Of a stretch of 45,819 bases of DNA, positions 7,078 to 14,575 are shown piece by piece. Below the pieces are notes generated by a model that was not told the origin of the DNA, did not search any database, and was given only the letters and a program-made list of their open reading frames with translations. Position numbers and translations under genes: made by a program. The stretch covers positions 1 through 45,819 of IMG/VR virus record IMGVR_UViG_3300029286_000075; one strand, written 5' to 3'. Source of the stretch: a virus. Within the stretch, counting starts at the first letter, position 1. Each line of letters starts with the position of its first letter.

Positions 7078-7544
7078 TTAATTTTTAAATTTTTAAACGA
7101 CCTATAAAACTTATTTATATAATCAGTCATCTCAGGTTTTAATTTTTTCTTTGCCTCATCAATGTATTCTCGAGTCAAGATTAATGATGGGACATCCATC
7201 TTTATCTTTGCTATGCCGTAAGACTGTTCTATTATAGCAAATTCTAAAGGTAATGGATGGGTGTAATTGATATTAATCTTTTCACCTTTCTTCATATCTT
7301 TATCAAGAACACACTGCAATTGCCGACCGACCTCGACAACATTAATTCTATCAGATTCAACAAATGTGGCTTCTAGTGTTTCAGAATTAACACCACCAAT
7401 AATCATTGATGACATTTCTTCCGCACTGATTACAAATTCGTCTCCGGATTTTGTAATGAACTTCATTAATTTTTTCTCAATAGCTTCGGGAGAATATCCT
7501 ATTTGAACTGTGTAATTTTCTTTTTTTAACTCTCGTGATTTCAT
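7074..7544 (-). CDS. Late protein of unknown function (156 aa)
   Basis: Not recognised. A soluble alpha/beta protein beginning MKSRELKKENYTVQIGYSPE and ending in a basic helix (INKFYRSFKNLKIK). It has no transmembrane segment and one Cys (QLQCVLDKDM). It starts 2 bp from the stop of the 77-aa gene and lies in the small-gene cluster between portal and scaffold. That position often holds head-completion or connector-associated proteins, but no motif supports a specific assignment. Confidence 0.6.
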   Translation of the reverse strand: MKSRELKKENYTVQIGYSPEAIEKKLMKFITKSGDEFVISAEEMSSMIIGGVNSETLEATFVESDRINVVEVGRQLQCVLDKDMKKGEKININYTHPLPLEFAIIEQSYGIAKIKMDVPSLILTREYIDEAKKKLKPEMTDYINKFYRSFKNLKIK

Positions 7545-7545
7545 A

Positions 7546-7779
7546 TTATTTTTCTTCGTGTAAACTTCCGTTTCTAATATTTTCTAAATAGTCCACCATT
7601 GTTCGAAGCATTGTTCCTTGAACTTCTAGGGTTACTGCATTTACAATTGTACCCCATTCAGTGTCTACAATAATTGGGGTTTTAGACATACAGTCCTTCA
7701 TCAACTCAATAATAGTTGAGGCGTGTTCGCTTGTAGCTAAGGCAATCTTTTTTTGTTTTAAGTTTTGTTCGCTTTCCAT
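7546..7779 (-). CDS. Small late protein of unknown function (77 aa)
   Basis: Not recognised. A short, mostly helical soluble protein (SEHASTIIELMKDCMSKTPI; ending DYLENIRNGSLHEEK). It is packed with 2 bp to the 156-aa gene and 2 bp to the transglycosylase-like gene upstream, so it is co-expressed with portal-region genes. Its reality rests on the tight spacing and the otherwise empty interval. Confidence 0.55.
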   Translation of the reverse strand: MESEQNLKQKKIALATSEHASTIIELMKDCMSKTPIIVDTEWGTIVNAVTLEVQGTMLRTMVDYLENIRNGSLHEEK

Positions 7780-7780
7780 T

Positions 7781-8440
7781 TTATTTTTCCATTATATTTT
7801 TAAAATAATTCAACACCCGTTCACGATTTTTGGGTGTGTAACTAGGACCTCCATTTCCAACGTAATATTCCATATAATCATTCGCCAATGATTCTGGAGT
7901 GAAATCTTCTTTTGATTGTCTCTTCATCATAAAAAACTCATTTGCTAGTTCACCGGCACCTTCGGGTGTCATGAGTTTTTGTTGAATCTCGTCTGGATGT
8001 TTTCCAGGAAGAAGAGGAGCACCATACTTTGTGTATTCAGATAAAGGAGCATTCTTGTTTGCTTTTGATTTTGCAAGTTCTGCTAATGCATCTGGAGTTA
8101 ATCCGTACTCTCCACCGTATCCAATATCATAAGATATTTTTCTTTGTTTTTCATTTCCATTCAAAGCTGGAATAATATATTCTCTTCTCATGTTTCTTGG
8201 TGTGTTTGGGTCAAGACCTCCACTAGACTCAAGGTCACGAATGGCTTTAGAAATAAGTGCAGGATTTACTGTTCCTTTTGGAATAGTTGGAGTAACTTGT
8301 TTTTCAGAAGGTAATCCTTTGCTTCTAAGATATTCTTCTCTGTCATAAGTAATTGGTTTTGATTGAAAAACACTAGAAAGACTTCCAGATAATTTCTTTG
8401 CTCCGTCTACTGTTTTATTGTAAATATCAAGTATTCCCAT
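7781..8440 (-). CDS. Lytic-transglycosylase-like virion protein (219 aa)
   Basis: Probable virion-associated peptidoglycan-cleaving protein that helps DNA entry. Residues about 62-80 read SKAIRDLESSGGLDPNTPRN, where ESSG fits the catalytic-Glu motif of SLT-type transglycosylases, and GYGGEYGLTPDALAELA (about residues 107-123) takes the place of the usual G-L-M/T-Q/P-I motif. Later helices (EGAGELANEFFMMKRQSKED) match the helical remainder of the fold. It follows portal directly, with the start at GTAGGATAAAATATTATG, an AGGA-containing site that overlaps the portal end. Family assignment comes from motif spacing only. A degenerate, non-catalytic adaptor is possible. Confidence 0.55.
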   Translation of the reverse strand: MGILDIYNKTVDGAKKLSGSLSSVFQSKPITYDREEYLRSKGLPSEKQVTPTIPKGTVNPALISKAIRDLESSGGLDPNTPRNMRREYIIPALNGNEKQRKISYDIGYGGEYGLTPDALAELAKSKANKNAPLSEYTKYGAPLLPGKHPDEIQQKLMTPEGAGELANEFFMMKRQSKEDFTPESLANDYMEYYVGNGGPSYTPKNRERVLNYFKNIMEK

Positions 8441-8446
8441 AATATT

Positions 8447-10600
8447 TTATCCTACTGCACCAGCTCTTCCTATACTTGCATCAACTGCACTACCCATTGG
8501 TGATTGTGGTCGTGGAACTTCATTAGGATTTTGAGGTTGCATTGGGTCCATTCCATCTCCAGCCATTTGTTGTCCCATTGGAAGTGATTCTCCTCCTCCA
8601 GAACCTCCGGCCATAGATTGCATTGCAGTGTTCTTTGCTTCTTGTTCCATTTGAGCTTCTTGCATTTGTCGTTGCATATCCGAAGGTTGTTTCGCAATAA
8701 TTGCATCGTAATCAGTTTTTGAAATGTAATCAAAGATATCTCCATTTTGAATATCAAGAAGTTTTTCGAGTGCCATCAGTTGAGAAGCAGCAGCTTCAGG
8801 GTCTTGGTTTCTCATTGAATAAATCAATGTAATCTGATTAGTAATAACAGGGAACAGTGCCATATATGTTTGTCGTTGAATTTCAAGAGATGGTAGAAGC
8901 ATTGAATCTGGGTCAATAATAAATTCAATGTAATCACAGATGTGTCCTGTATTCTTCATTTCATCGAACAATCCTTTTGCAGAAATTTGACGAGTGTCAA
9001 CATTTTCCATAACTTCTCCTTCTGGAGAGAAGTCGAAATTCAATCGTAGATTTTGAGAGGCAGCCGCAACCATTCCAACTGGAATACCGTTATCATCAAG
9101 AACGTCTTGTGATTCAATATAGTAGTCTGGGTTTTGTCTTGTGAACTCAGCTAGTTGGTCCTGAGAATCAATCATGAAGATTTTATCTGTAGGATAAATT
9201 TGTCGCATCCATGTATTTGCAATGTGAGCATCTCGTTCCAATCCTGTAACCATAGAATTTTTCGGAGGAGTCAATCGATTGTATGCAGCTTCCTTTAAGA
9301 TAACCGTTGAACCGAGAGTAGTTTCAGATTGAGTTCCGGCCACGATGTTGTTCACACCAGTGTTCTCTTCTATAGCCATCTTTTGTTTGTCAGCGTATAT
9401 AATTCCTTGTTGAACATTTCCGGAAGTTTTTACTACATCAATATCAGTTCCTGGGTGTTTAGGGTTTACAATGTTTGGTCCTCTCTTATAGGTAGCGGAG
9501 CCATTTTGTACTTGAGCACCGAATAGAAGTGGGAAAATTTCCGCTTCAACTTGTTGTGCGTTTAGAGAGTTGATATATGTATAGATAGCAGTGTTACCTC
9601 TCATCATTTCATATAGTCCAACACCGTATGGGTCGTTAAGATTTTTTTGGAAACAACGAGCGACTACTACTGAACCATGAGAGCCATCGTTAGGAAGTTC
9701 TCCATCGTAAATAACCATTTTTCCACAAGTAACAATATATCGGTTCATCAATTCATTTTCATAGTATCCGATAGTTACGCTTGTATGGGTCTTCTCACTA
9801 TTTTCATCTTTAGCTTCTTCAGATACTGAAACGTATTCCAATTTCTTTTTATTTTTCGCAGATTTTGCTTCTGGATACATTCTAAGAAAATCTTCCTTAG
9901 GCATATCCTTCTCATAATAAACTTCAGATTGTGACCAAACATCTCCATTATTAAAACCAATTCCAAGCCATGTTCTTGTAACCTCTAGTGGCTCTCGGTA
10001 AATATCATCGAATAGAATTTTATCAACTCCATTTCTTTTTACTTGAACTCGCCTTGGATATACTCTCCACGCAGCCCATCCGTATGTAAATAAATTTTGG
10101 TACGTCAACATCAGAGTGTTCGAACCGTTTGCACCAGTCATTGACCAGTTTCTCTTCCACAATTCGTACATTGCTTTTCCGTAGACCTTATCATCTGCGA
10201 CCACAGTAGCATCTGGAAGTTTTCCAGCTAGAACAGAGGTTGCGATAATAATTTTTGAGAATGCAATTGGTTCTTGAGATACAGGAACACCAGAACGGTT
10301 CTGGTCCCGGTCCGTAAGTTTCTGTGGATAGACGTTAATATCGTAAGCACCATTAGCCATCTTGTTGTAGAACACCATTGACCCCCAACCAGATTTTTCA
10401 TATAGCTTCTGTCCGTAAGAAACAGCAGTGTTCATCAAGTTCTGCTGTATTTCTGAAGCGAGAGCATCGAATTTTTCTCGATACTGACTTTTCTTCATCT
10501 GTTTCTTCTTTTCTGTAATAAATTTTATGGTATCGGTATCGTTTTTACTTTTTTTTGTAAAAATTTGTTCTGTTTCTAATGGTGTTAGGTCTTTTTCCAT
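8447..10600 (-). CDS. Portal protein (717 aa)
   Basis: Ring-forming dodecameric portal through which DNA is packaged and ejected. Evidence is the size (717 aa, like podovirus portals), position right after TerL once the HNH insertion is ignored, and typical features: an Asp/Glu/Lys helical N-terminus, a central region with many aromatic and basic residues (RSGVPVSQEPIAFSKIIIAT), a long helix rich in Asn and Gln near NNIVAGTQSETTLGSTVILK (a stem/wing element seen in many portals), and a Gln/Met/Pro-rich disordered C-terminal barrel tail (MQMQPQNP-like, about residues 640-717). The start is ATG after AATTAATTAAAAATATG, without a Shine-Dalgarno. Confidence 0.85.
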   Translation of the reverse strand: MEKDLTPLETEQIFTKKSKNDTDTIKFITEKKKQMKKSQYREKFDALASEIQQNLMNTAVSYGQKLYEKSGWGSMVFYNKMANGAYDINVYPQKLTDRDQNRSGVPVSQEPIAFSKIIIATSVLAGKLPDATVVADDKVYGKAMYELWKRNWSMTGANGSNTLMLTYQNLFTYGWAAWRVYPRRVQVKRNGVDKILFDDIYREPLEVTRTWLGIGFNNGDVWSQSEVYYEKDMPKEDFLRMYPEAKSAKNKKKLEYVSVSEEAKDENSEKTHTSVTIGYYENELMNRYIVTCGKMVIYDGELPNDGSHGSVVVARCFQKNLNDPYGVGLYEMMRGNTAIYTYINSLNAQQVEAEIFPLLFGAQVQNGSATYKRGPNIVNPKHPGTDIDVVKTSGNVQQGIIYADKQKMAIEENTGVNNIVAGTQSETTLGSTVILKEAAYNRLTPPKNSMVTGLERDAHIANTWMRQIYPTDKIFMIDSQDQLAEFTRQNPDYYIESQDVLDDNGIPVGMVAAASQNLRLNFDFSPEGEVMENVDTRQISAKGLFDEMKNTGHICDYIEFIIDPDSMLLPSLEIQRQTYMALFPVITNQITLIYSMRNQDPEAAASQLMALEKLLDIQNGDIFDYISKTDYDAIIAKQPSDMQRQMQEAQMEQEAKNTAMQSMAGGSGGGESLPMGQQMAGDGMDPMQPQNPNEVPRPQSPMGSAVDASIGRAGAVG

Positions 10601-10656
10601 ATTTTTAATTAATTATTAATTAATTATGACTCCATTTATAAAATAAAGCAAGTTTA

Positions 10657-11052
10657 TTATTTTTTTTTCTTCATTCTGATATATCTTGCTTTAGAATAAC
10701 ATCGATATGAACAAAATTTTGCCTTTCTGACAGAAAAATAACTGAATTTTGTGTTACAAGACTCACAATTTCCAATTTTTTCTACTTTTCTTTCTTTCAT
10801 GTGATGGATGGCGTGGTCCTTAGAAGACAGTAGTTCCAAATTGTCTATTGAATTATTTAAAGTGTTTCTGTCTTTATGGTGAACAATATAGTTTTTTGGT
10901 ATTGGCCCATAATTATCAATCCAAATCTGTCTGTGTAAGGAAACTGGTGGCTGTTTCCACTTATCATGCCTCCAGTAATAAGCTCTATGCTGTCTGCGTT
11001 TTGATTCTGGATTTCTATTATATTTTTTGCCTTGATAAACAATTGTATCCAT
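10657..11052 (-). CDS. HNH homing-type endonuclease (131 aa)
   Basis: An HNH nuclease between TerL and portal. The HNH core lies at residues about 40-90: LHRQIWIDNYGPIPKNYIVH, then HKDRNTLNNSIDNLELLSS, then KDHAIHHM, the classic H-N-H layout of phage homing nucleases. A C-terminal Cys4 finger (CESC, then CSYRC) and a Lys/Arg tail probably aid DNA binding. Minus-strand TGATAAACT lies 6 bp before the ATG, again suggesting its own leaderless promoter. The gene separates two otherwise adjacent packaging genes, as expected for an insertion of a mobile nuclease beside a conserved target. Confidence 0.9.
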   Translation of the reverse strand: MDTIVYQGKKYNRNPESKRRQHRAYYWRHDKWKQPPVSLHRQIWIDNYGPIPKNYIVHHKDRNTLNNSIDNLELLSSKDHAIHHMKERKVEKIGNCESCNTKFSYFSVRKAKFCSYRCYSKARYIRMKKKK

Positions 11053-11058
11053 ACATGT

Positions 11059-11067
11059 AGTTTATCA
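11059..11067 (-). promoter_or_regulatory. Extended -10 promoter of HNH gene, leaderless
   Basis: Minus strand has TGA-TAAACT, 6 nt, then ATG. A TTGCAA-like -35 lies 16 nt upstream of the hexamer. This is the same geometry as at 3962-3970 and 40485-40493. Confidence 0.48.
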
Positions 11068-11086
11068 TAATGGTAAATAATTGCAA

Positions 11087-12823
11087 CTAATGATTTATCA
11101 CAGTACCCTGGTCCTCACCAAAAATCATTTTCATGTGACTTGTGCCTTCACCAGCTTGAGCGTCATCAACATAGCGGCCTTGCTCCTGAAGTATGGCATA
11201 ACCAATAGCAGCTGCGAGTATGCAATCATCGTGTTTTTTATCCATAGCTTCCGGTTTTCCTTTTATGTTTCGAATGAATGTGAACATTTCGTTCAAAATC
11301 TGTGCCGGGAATCCTCTATCAAGTCGGAAGAAGTACGCCTTCAGTGCAGCGAGTGCAAAAGGTCTAGTCGCAGACGTAGTTTTCCACCCAAAAAATTTTG
11401 TCACCTTCTGTGTTATGTCATCGAATACCTTTCTATAGTACAGATTAATATACCCCATCTTTTCCAGTGCATCGTTCACCCACAGTCCATCCTTGTTTAC
11501 TTCAATCCCAAGTAGAGCCCAGTTGTAATACTTCCCGAGTTTGTATGCCTCCGTAGCCAGTTCATCCGGTGCCACTTGTGACCTGTATATTGCATCACAC
11601 CCCTCCGTCTTGTGATTTATTACATAGAGCACCTGTGCATCCCCGTGAGCCAGTCCTTCAGAAGTATCTCCCCCGATTATATATCTAGTTCCAACTTGAG
11701 GCTCGTGGAACACTTCCAAAGACCCCGATGATACTTTGTTGAATACCACCCCTCCCGTTTCAGTATTTCCGAGTTCTCCCCTCACTCCAGGCGTAGCCTC
11801 CGCCAGTAATTTAGCCACCTTAGCTGTTGAGAAATAGGTCTGTCCGGTAGACAGAAAAGCTTCCTCCTGAGTAGTTGGGTATTCCTGCATCAGAGATTTA
11901 ATAGCATCCGGTGAGTTCTTTCCTCCGAACTGCAACCATTTCATATAGTAGTAAGTAATCTCCTTATCCGTCAGATTATGCTCCACCTGATAACTCGCCC
12001 AATCAATTTCACAGACCTCCATTTTATCCGTAGGAACAGTCTCGTAAATCTTCTTCATTTCCATATCATCGTATTGCCAATTATAAAAGTGTGGCATGAA
12101 CTGCACCTGCGATAACTGCGGTGTTATTTTATCCCTACTCAACCAATTCTGTTGGAAGATTTCGTAGAACCTCCCAGCCATTCCTTCCGCAGTGGACTCG
12201 ATGAATATGAACCCATCGAACGGAACCGTTGGGAAAGTACCTCTCTCCACTTCCTCCGCTCGTTTTGGATACTGTGCACAGAGTTTAGCGAACTCCGATA
12301 TATGAACAAGGTGATACGTTCCCGAACGACCGGACACTGCCACAGCAATAGAGGAGGTGGAACCCTTCTCCGGCCCGTAGTCCAGAACAATCTGTATCTT
12401 TCGTGCAGACTTCTGATTGATTTTAAAGAAAGCTCCCTTCACATCCTCCGCCATGTTTCGAACAGCGAATTCAATCTTCTTGTCGAAAATCTGTGTTGCA
12501 TCCTCCACCTTGTGAGCGATTACAATCCCCTCCTTGTTCGGCTGGAATAGTATAGAGTCCAATATCAGAAGGTCGATGAAAGTTGTGAATCCGAGTTGCC
12601 GACTTTTCAGAATTACATGCCTATGATATGGCCTCTCCATATTCAGATAATTATCGTAAAAATGTTTCTGTGCCCTGTTCATCGTAAACACCGCCTTATC
12701 TCCATCCTTCGTAATTATCCAGTACAAATTCGAAAGCCTCCACTCCTGACTTTGAATAAGCTCTGGATTTTTTGTCAGTAGTTCTACAATTTTTTCATTA
12801 TGGTCCTTGTATATATTCGCCAT
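11087..12823 (-). CDS. terL: Terminase large subunit (578 aa)
   Basis: Packaging ATPase and nuclease that docks on the portal and cuts concatemers. The Walker A variant KSRQLGFTT is at residues 73-81. A Walker B candidate, LVHISEFAK, lies near 172-180, and the coupling motif FIFIESTAEG at 205-214. The C-terminal RNase-H-like nuclease has acidic positions in IIGGDTSEG (about 380), GIEVNKDG (about 420) and HDDCILAAAIGYA (about 528-540). The length fits the family, and the adjacent TerS supports the call. The ATG directly follows the TerS stop with no Shine-Dalgarno. Base composition is clearly GC-richer than portal and scaffold (for example 35 of 60 G/C at 12841-12900 just outside it against 23 of 60 at 9001-9060), so this pair may have a separate history. 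Confidence 0.96.
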   Translation of the reverse strand: MANIYKDHNEKIVELLTKNPELIQSQEWRLSNLYWIITKDGDKAVFTMNRAQKHFYDNYLNMERPYHRHVILKSRQLGFTTFIDLLILDSILFQPNKEGIVIAHKVEDATQIFDKKIEFAVRNMAEDVKGAFFKINQKSARKIQIVLDYGPEKGSTSSIAVAVSGRSGTYHLVHISEFAKLCAQYPKRAEEVERGTFPTVPFDGFIFIESTAEGMAGRFYEIFQQNWLSRDKITPQLSQVQFMPHFYNWQYDDMEMKKIYETVPTDKMEVCEIDWASYQVEHNLTDKEITYYYMKWLQFGGKNSPDAIKSLMQEYPTTQEEAFLSTGQTYFSTAKVAKLLAEATPGVRGELGNTETGGVVFNKVSSGSLEVFHEPQVGTRYIIGGDTSEGLAHGDAQVLYVINHKTEGCDAIYRSQVAPDELATEAYKLGKYYNWALLGIEVNKDGLWVNDALEKMGYINLYYRKVFDDITQKVTKFFGWKTTSATRPFALAALKAYFFRLDRGFPAQILNEMFTFIRNIKGKPEAMDKKHDDCILAAAIGYAILQEQGRYVDDAQAGEGTSHMKMIFGEDQGTVINH

Positions 12824-12826
12824 TTT

Positions 12827-13294
12827 TTAAAAATCATCCTCCTCCTTCAACTGAGGTTCCGCCGAAGTGTCCTGGATAAGCGGAGCTGGACCTCCGATAG
12901 TCTGATTCTCCACCTGTTGAAGAATGACCGTTCGCAAGCGGTTGGTCGACTGTGATTGGTCCTTCTCCTTTGGAGCCTGGTTGAACTTCGACCATGCCAG
13001 TCCAATAGCGTTGAGAGCTCCAATAAGGTCCTTGTTCGAGAAGTCCGAGAACCCACGTTTTTTAAACTCAGCCATAGCGGCCAGGGCTAGGTTATTAGAG
13101 TCCACAGCTAAGGCAGAGATTGCGTTGTGGAATCCCTGCTTGTCCTCGATATGAGAAGATACCGAATTAGCCACCGCAGGAGAGTATCCCACGTTCAATG
13201 CAATCTCCTTTTTTGATTTACCCTTAGCCCCAAGAAGCCCACGAGCGTAAGCCATCTGTTTCATAGTGGAACCCTTTGTCGAAATAAATACCAT
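12827..13294 (-). CDS. terS: Terminase small subunit (155 aa)
   Basis: Recognises phage DNA to start packaging and regulates TerL. It is directly upstream of TerL and contains a helix-turn-helix-like N-terminal region (KSKKEIALNVGYSPAVANSV, about residues 26-45), typical of TerS, then a helical oligomerisation region and an acidic end (QLKEEDDF). A start at MVFISTKG is preferred over the later MKQMAY: TTGACA, 16 bp, TACAAT ends 7 bp before this ATG, which predicts a leaderless transcript beginning exactly there. Its GC content is high, like TerL. The gene opens the main late operon. Confidence 0.87.
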   Translation of the reverse strand: MVFISTKGSTMKQMAYARGLLGAKGKSKKEIALNVGYSPAVANSVSSHIEDKQGFHNAISALAVDSNNLALAAMAEFKKRGFSDFSNKDLIGALNAIGLAWSKFNQAPKEKDQSQSTNRLRTVILQQVENQTIGGPAPLIQDTSAEPQLKEEDDF

Positions 13295-13301
13295 ATCCTT
13301 A

Positions 13302-13329
13302 ATTGTATTCCTTATGAAACTTTTGTCAA
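13302..13329 (-). promoter_or_regulatory. Late promoter before terS (leaderless)
   Basis: Minus strand: TTGACA (13324-13329), 16 bp, TACAAT (13302-13307). Only 7 bp separate the -10 from the ATG of terS, so the RNA probably starts at or next to the A of the start codon. It lies between the RHH gene and terS and could drive the whole late block. Confidence 0.65.
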
Positions 13330-13339
13330 AGTTTGTGTG

Positions 13340-13582
13340 CTAAAACTTCTTTTTCATTTCTTTGATTATTTCATCAGCATCTTTAGGGGTGTTAGATTCT
13401 CCATATAAATCTTCATTGCGTTTTATATTTTTTTCAAGTTCATCGTCTCTATCTAGCTGAAATTCAATAGCCCTGTTTATTATAAAAGTTATATTTGTTC
13501 CTAATCTTTCAGACCTAGACTTCAATCTAATCTTTAAATCCTCTCTTAAATTAAAGCTAAACATCTTTTTATTATTTTTCAT
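13340..13582 (-). CDS. Ribbon-helix-helix transcription regulator (80 aa)
   Basis: A small Arc/CopG-type DNA-binding protein. The N-terminal strand KKMFSFNLREDLK (residues 5-17) is followed by helix IRLKSRSERLGTN and helix ITFIINRAIEFQLDRD, the RHH order, then an acidic tail with EIIKEMKKKF. It is the first gene of the late block and sits beside the array of TTATGTC/GACATAA sites at 13627-13952. One site lies just upstream of its own -35 (13613-13618), so it may autoregulate and switch early and late transcription. Its promoter's -10 ends 7 bp before the ATG, giving a leaderless mRNA. RHH proteins commonly bind short repeated sites like these. Binding here is inferred. Confidence 0.82.
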   Translation of the reverse strand: MKNNKKMFSFNLREDLKIRLKSRSERLGTNITFIINRAIEFQLDRDDELEKNIKRNEDLYGESNTPKDADEIIKEMKKKF

Positions 13583-13589
13583 ATATATA

Positions 13590-13618
13590 AGTATATACCT
13601 TTATATATAATTTGTCAA
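13590..13618 (-). promoter_or_regulatory. Promoter of the RHH regulator (leaderless)
   Basis: Minus strand: TTGACA (13613-13618), 17 bp, TATACT (13590-13595), then 7 bp to the ATG. A GACATAA-type site at 13627-13633 lies 8 bp upstream of the -35, a fitting place for autorepression or activation. Confidence 0.72.
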
Positions 13619-13623
13619 ATAAA

Positions 13624-13952
13624 TGCGACATAACTATTTGAAAGTGGCATAAGAAAATGGGTTATGTCACCAAGAGTTAGCCTTATTACAAGCCATTTTT
13701 TGTCAAAAACACCCCAAAAGTGACATAGTGACATAAGGTTAGAAAACTATCTGTATATAAAATCATATATAAGAATATATATATATTTTACTAATATCTC
13801 TTTTTTTTAAATAGTTATGTCTTATGTCACTTTTAATGAAAAGGTGTTGATAAATAAGGATATTATTTGCGACATAACTATTTGGGTTATGTCACCTTAT
13901 GTCACTTTTGTTGTTAGAACCCTTATTTTAAGCCATTAAAAAAGTGACATAA
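13624..13952. repeat. Iteron/operator array of TTATGTC (GACATAA)
   Basis: Exact heptamers start at 13627, 13662, 13730, 13815, 13822, 13871, 13887, 13897 and 13946, in both orientations, with variants at 13647 and 13722. Flanking context is also duplicated: GCGACATAACTATTTG occurs at 13625 and 13869, each followed by GGGTTATGTCACC, then by GTTAG, CCTTATT and AAGCCATT in the same order. The array is therefore two diverged copies of a ~110-bp unit around an AT-rich core. It could be initiator-binding iterons, RHH operators, or both. Confidence 0.82.
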
Positions 13953-13975
13953 CCTTTTTAGGTACCATATAACCA

Positions 13976-14100
13976 TCCCTTTTTCTATTAAAAGGGGGGT
14001 GGGGGTGTGTTTTGGGACCCCCATGGGGATAAGGTGGGGAGAAATTACACTTCGGGGAGATGGGGAGAAATTACACTTCGGGGAGATGGGAGGGACTGTT
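13976..14100. repeat. G-rich region with tandem 26-bp repeat
   Basis: Plus-strand G runs at 13995-14030 (GGGGGG, GGGGG, GGG, GGGG) could fold as a G-quadruplex. They are preceded by a CCCTTTT/AAAAGGG stem (from about 13977) and contain CCCCATGGGG. A 26-bp unit beginning GGGGAGAAATTACACTTCGG is exactly repeated head to tail at 14036-14061 and 14062-14087. Such a site near terS and a likely origin could serve packaging or replication. Function unproven. Confidence 0.65.
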
Positions 14101-14223
14101 TTTTTAAGATTATGATACCCCCTCAACTGAAAGGGGATATCCCCTCATTCCTATGCATAGAATAATTTAAATAGTTAATCATTATAATTCAAACAATTAA
14201 AATGATACACCTAAAAAATATGG

Positions 14224-14347
14224 GATGTATTGCTATCGCAATACATCTATTAAAGAGCCGGAAATATTGTGCGACACAATGTCGCTTTGTATTATATGGC
14301 TTGGTTTATGGTTTTTGTGGAGATTTTATACCACCATGTCGCACAAT
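14224..14347. repeat. Nested inverted repeats in the control region
   Basis: A perfect 10-bp stem with a TATC loop lies at 14224-14247 (GATGTATTGC/GCAATACATC). A second 10-bp inverted repeat pairs ATTGTGCGAC (14266-14275) with GTCGCACAAT (14338-14347), and GCGAC-acaat-GTCGC sits at its left arm. These may be single-strand initiation sites or regulator-binding sites. Confidence 0.6.
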
Positions 14348-14408
14348 CCCCCCCCTAGCATTATCGCCTTTTCAATTAGCACCTATTCCCAACCCAACCC
14401 GTGCTGTT

Positions 14409-14477
14409 TTGACACAGGTCATCTTCTGTGTTATAACAGTTATCCACAATTGACACTGTCGCCACATTTGAGATAAT
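14409..14477 (+). promoter_or_regulatory. Tandem early promoters P1 with DnaA-box-like site
   Basis: Promoter P1a is TTGACA (14409-14414), 17 bp, TATAAC (14432-14437). Promoter P1b is TTGACA (14450-14455), 16 bp, GATAAT (14472-14477). A consensus DnaA box TTATCCACA (14440-14448) ends one base before the P1b -35 and just after the P1a -10, so binding there would affect both. They drive the first early genes from 14576. Confidence 0.72.
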
Positions 14478-14484
14478 TATCACA

Positions 14485-14551
14485 GGTGAGAATATCACCA
14501 CATAACAAGCATAATTATTTTGTGCTTGTCATTGTGAGAGTTATCTCACAA
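14485..14551 (+). promoter_or_regulatory. Structured 5' leader of the first early operon
   Basis: Three consecutive perfect hairpins: GGTGA/TCACC (14485-14499), ACAAGCA/TGCTTGT (14505-14529) and TTGTGAGA/TCTCACAA with a GTTA loop (14532-14551). A 24-nt AT-rich unstructured run then leads to the ATG. No U-tract follows, so stabilisation or translation control is more likely than termination. Confidence 0.55.
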
Positions 14552-14575
14552 GATTATTAAAATAATTATAAATAT

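Larger units (their letters stand above)
13583..14575. other. Divergent non-coding control region, candidate origin
   Basis: This 1-kb gap between the divergent late and early blocks has no convincing gene. It holds, in order, the RHH promoter, a cluster of TTATGTC/GACATAA heptamers around an AT-rich core (13741-13812), a G-rich stretch with a tandem 26-bp repeat, a perfect AGGGGATATCCCCT palindrome (14132-14145), long inverted repeats (14224-14347), two tandem early promoters with a DnaA-box-like site, and a leader with three hairpins. Iterons plus AT-rich DNA plus a DnaA box is what a theta-type origin looks like. Confidence 0.75.

Noticed and set aside
12139-12550. Overlapping reading frames inside terL on both strands (83 and 132 codons)
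   Set aside because: They are shadows of the GC-richer terL coding sequence. TerL motifs prove the real frame.
13923-14126. Minus-strand 67-codon frame over the G-rich tandem repeat
   Set aside because: The apparent protein is a low-complexity product of the repeats. The region is better explained as non-coding control DNA.
14202-14476. Two overlapping plus-strand reading frames of 83 codons in the control region
   Set aside because: They overlap each other in different frames, run through perfect inverted repeats and the tandem promoters, and have no coding-like composition.
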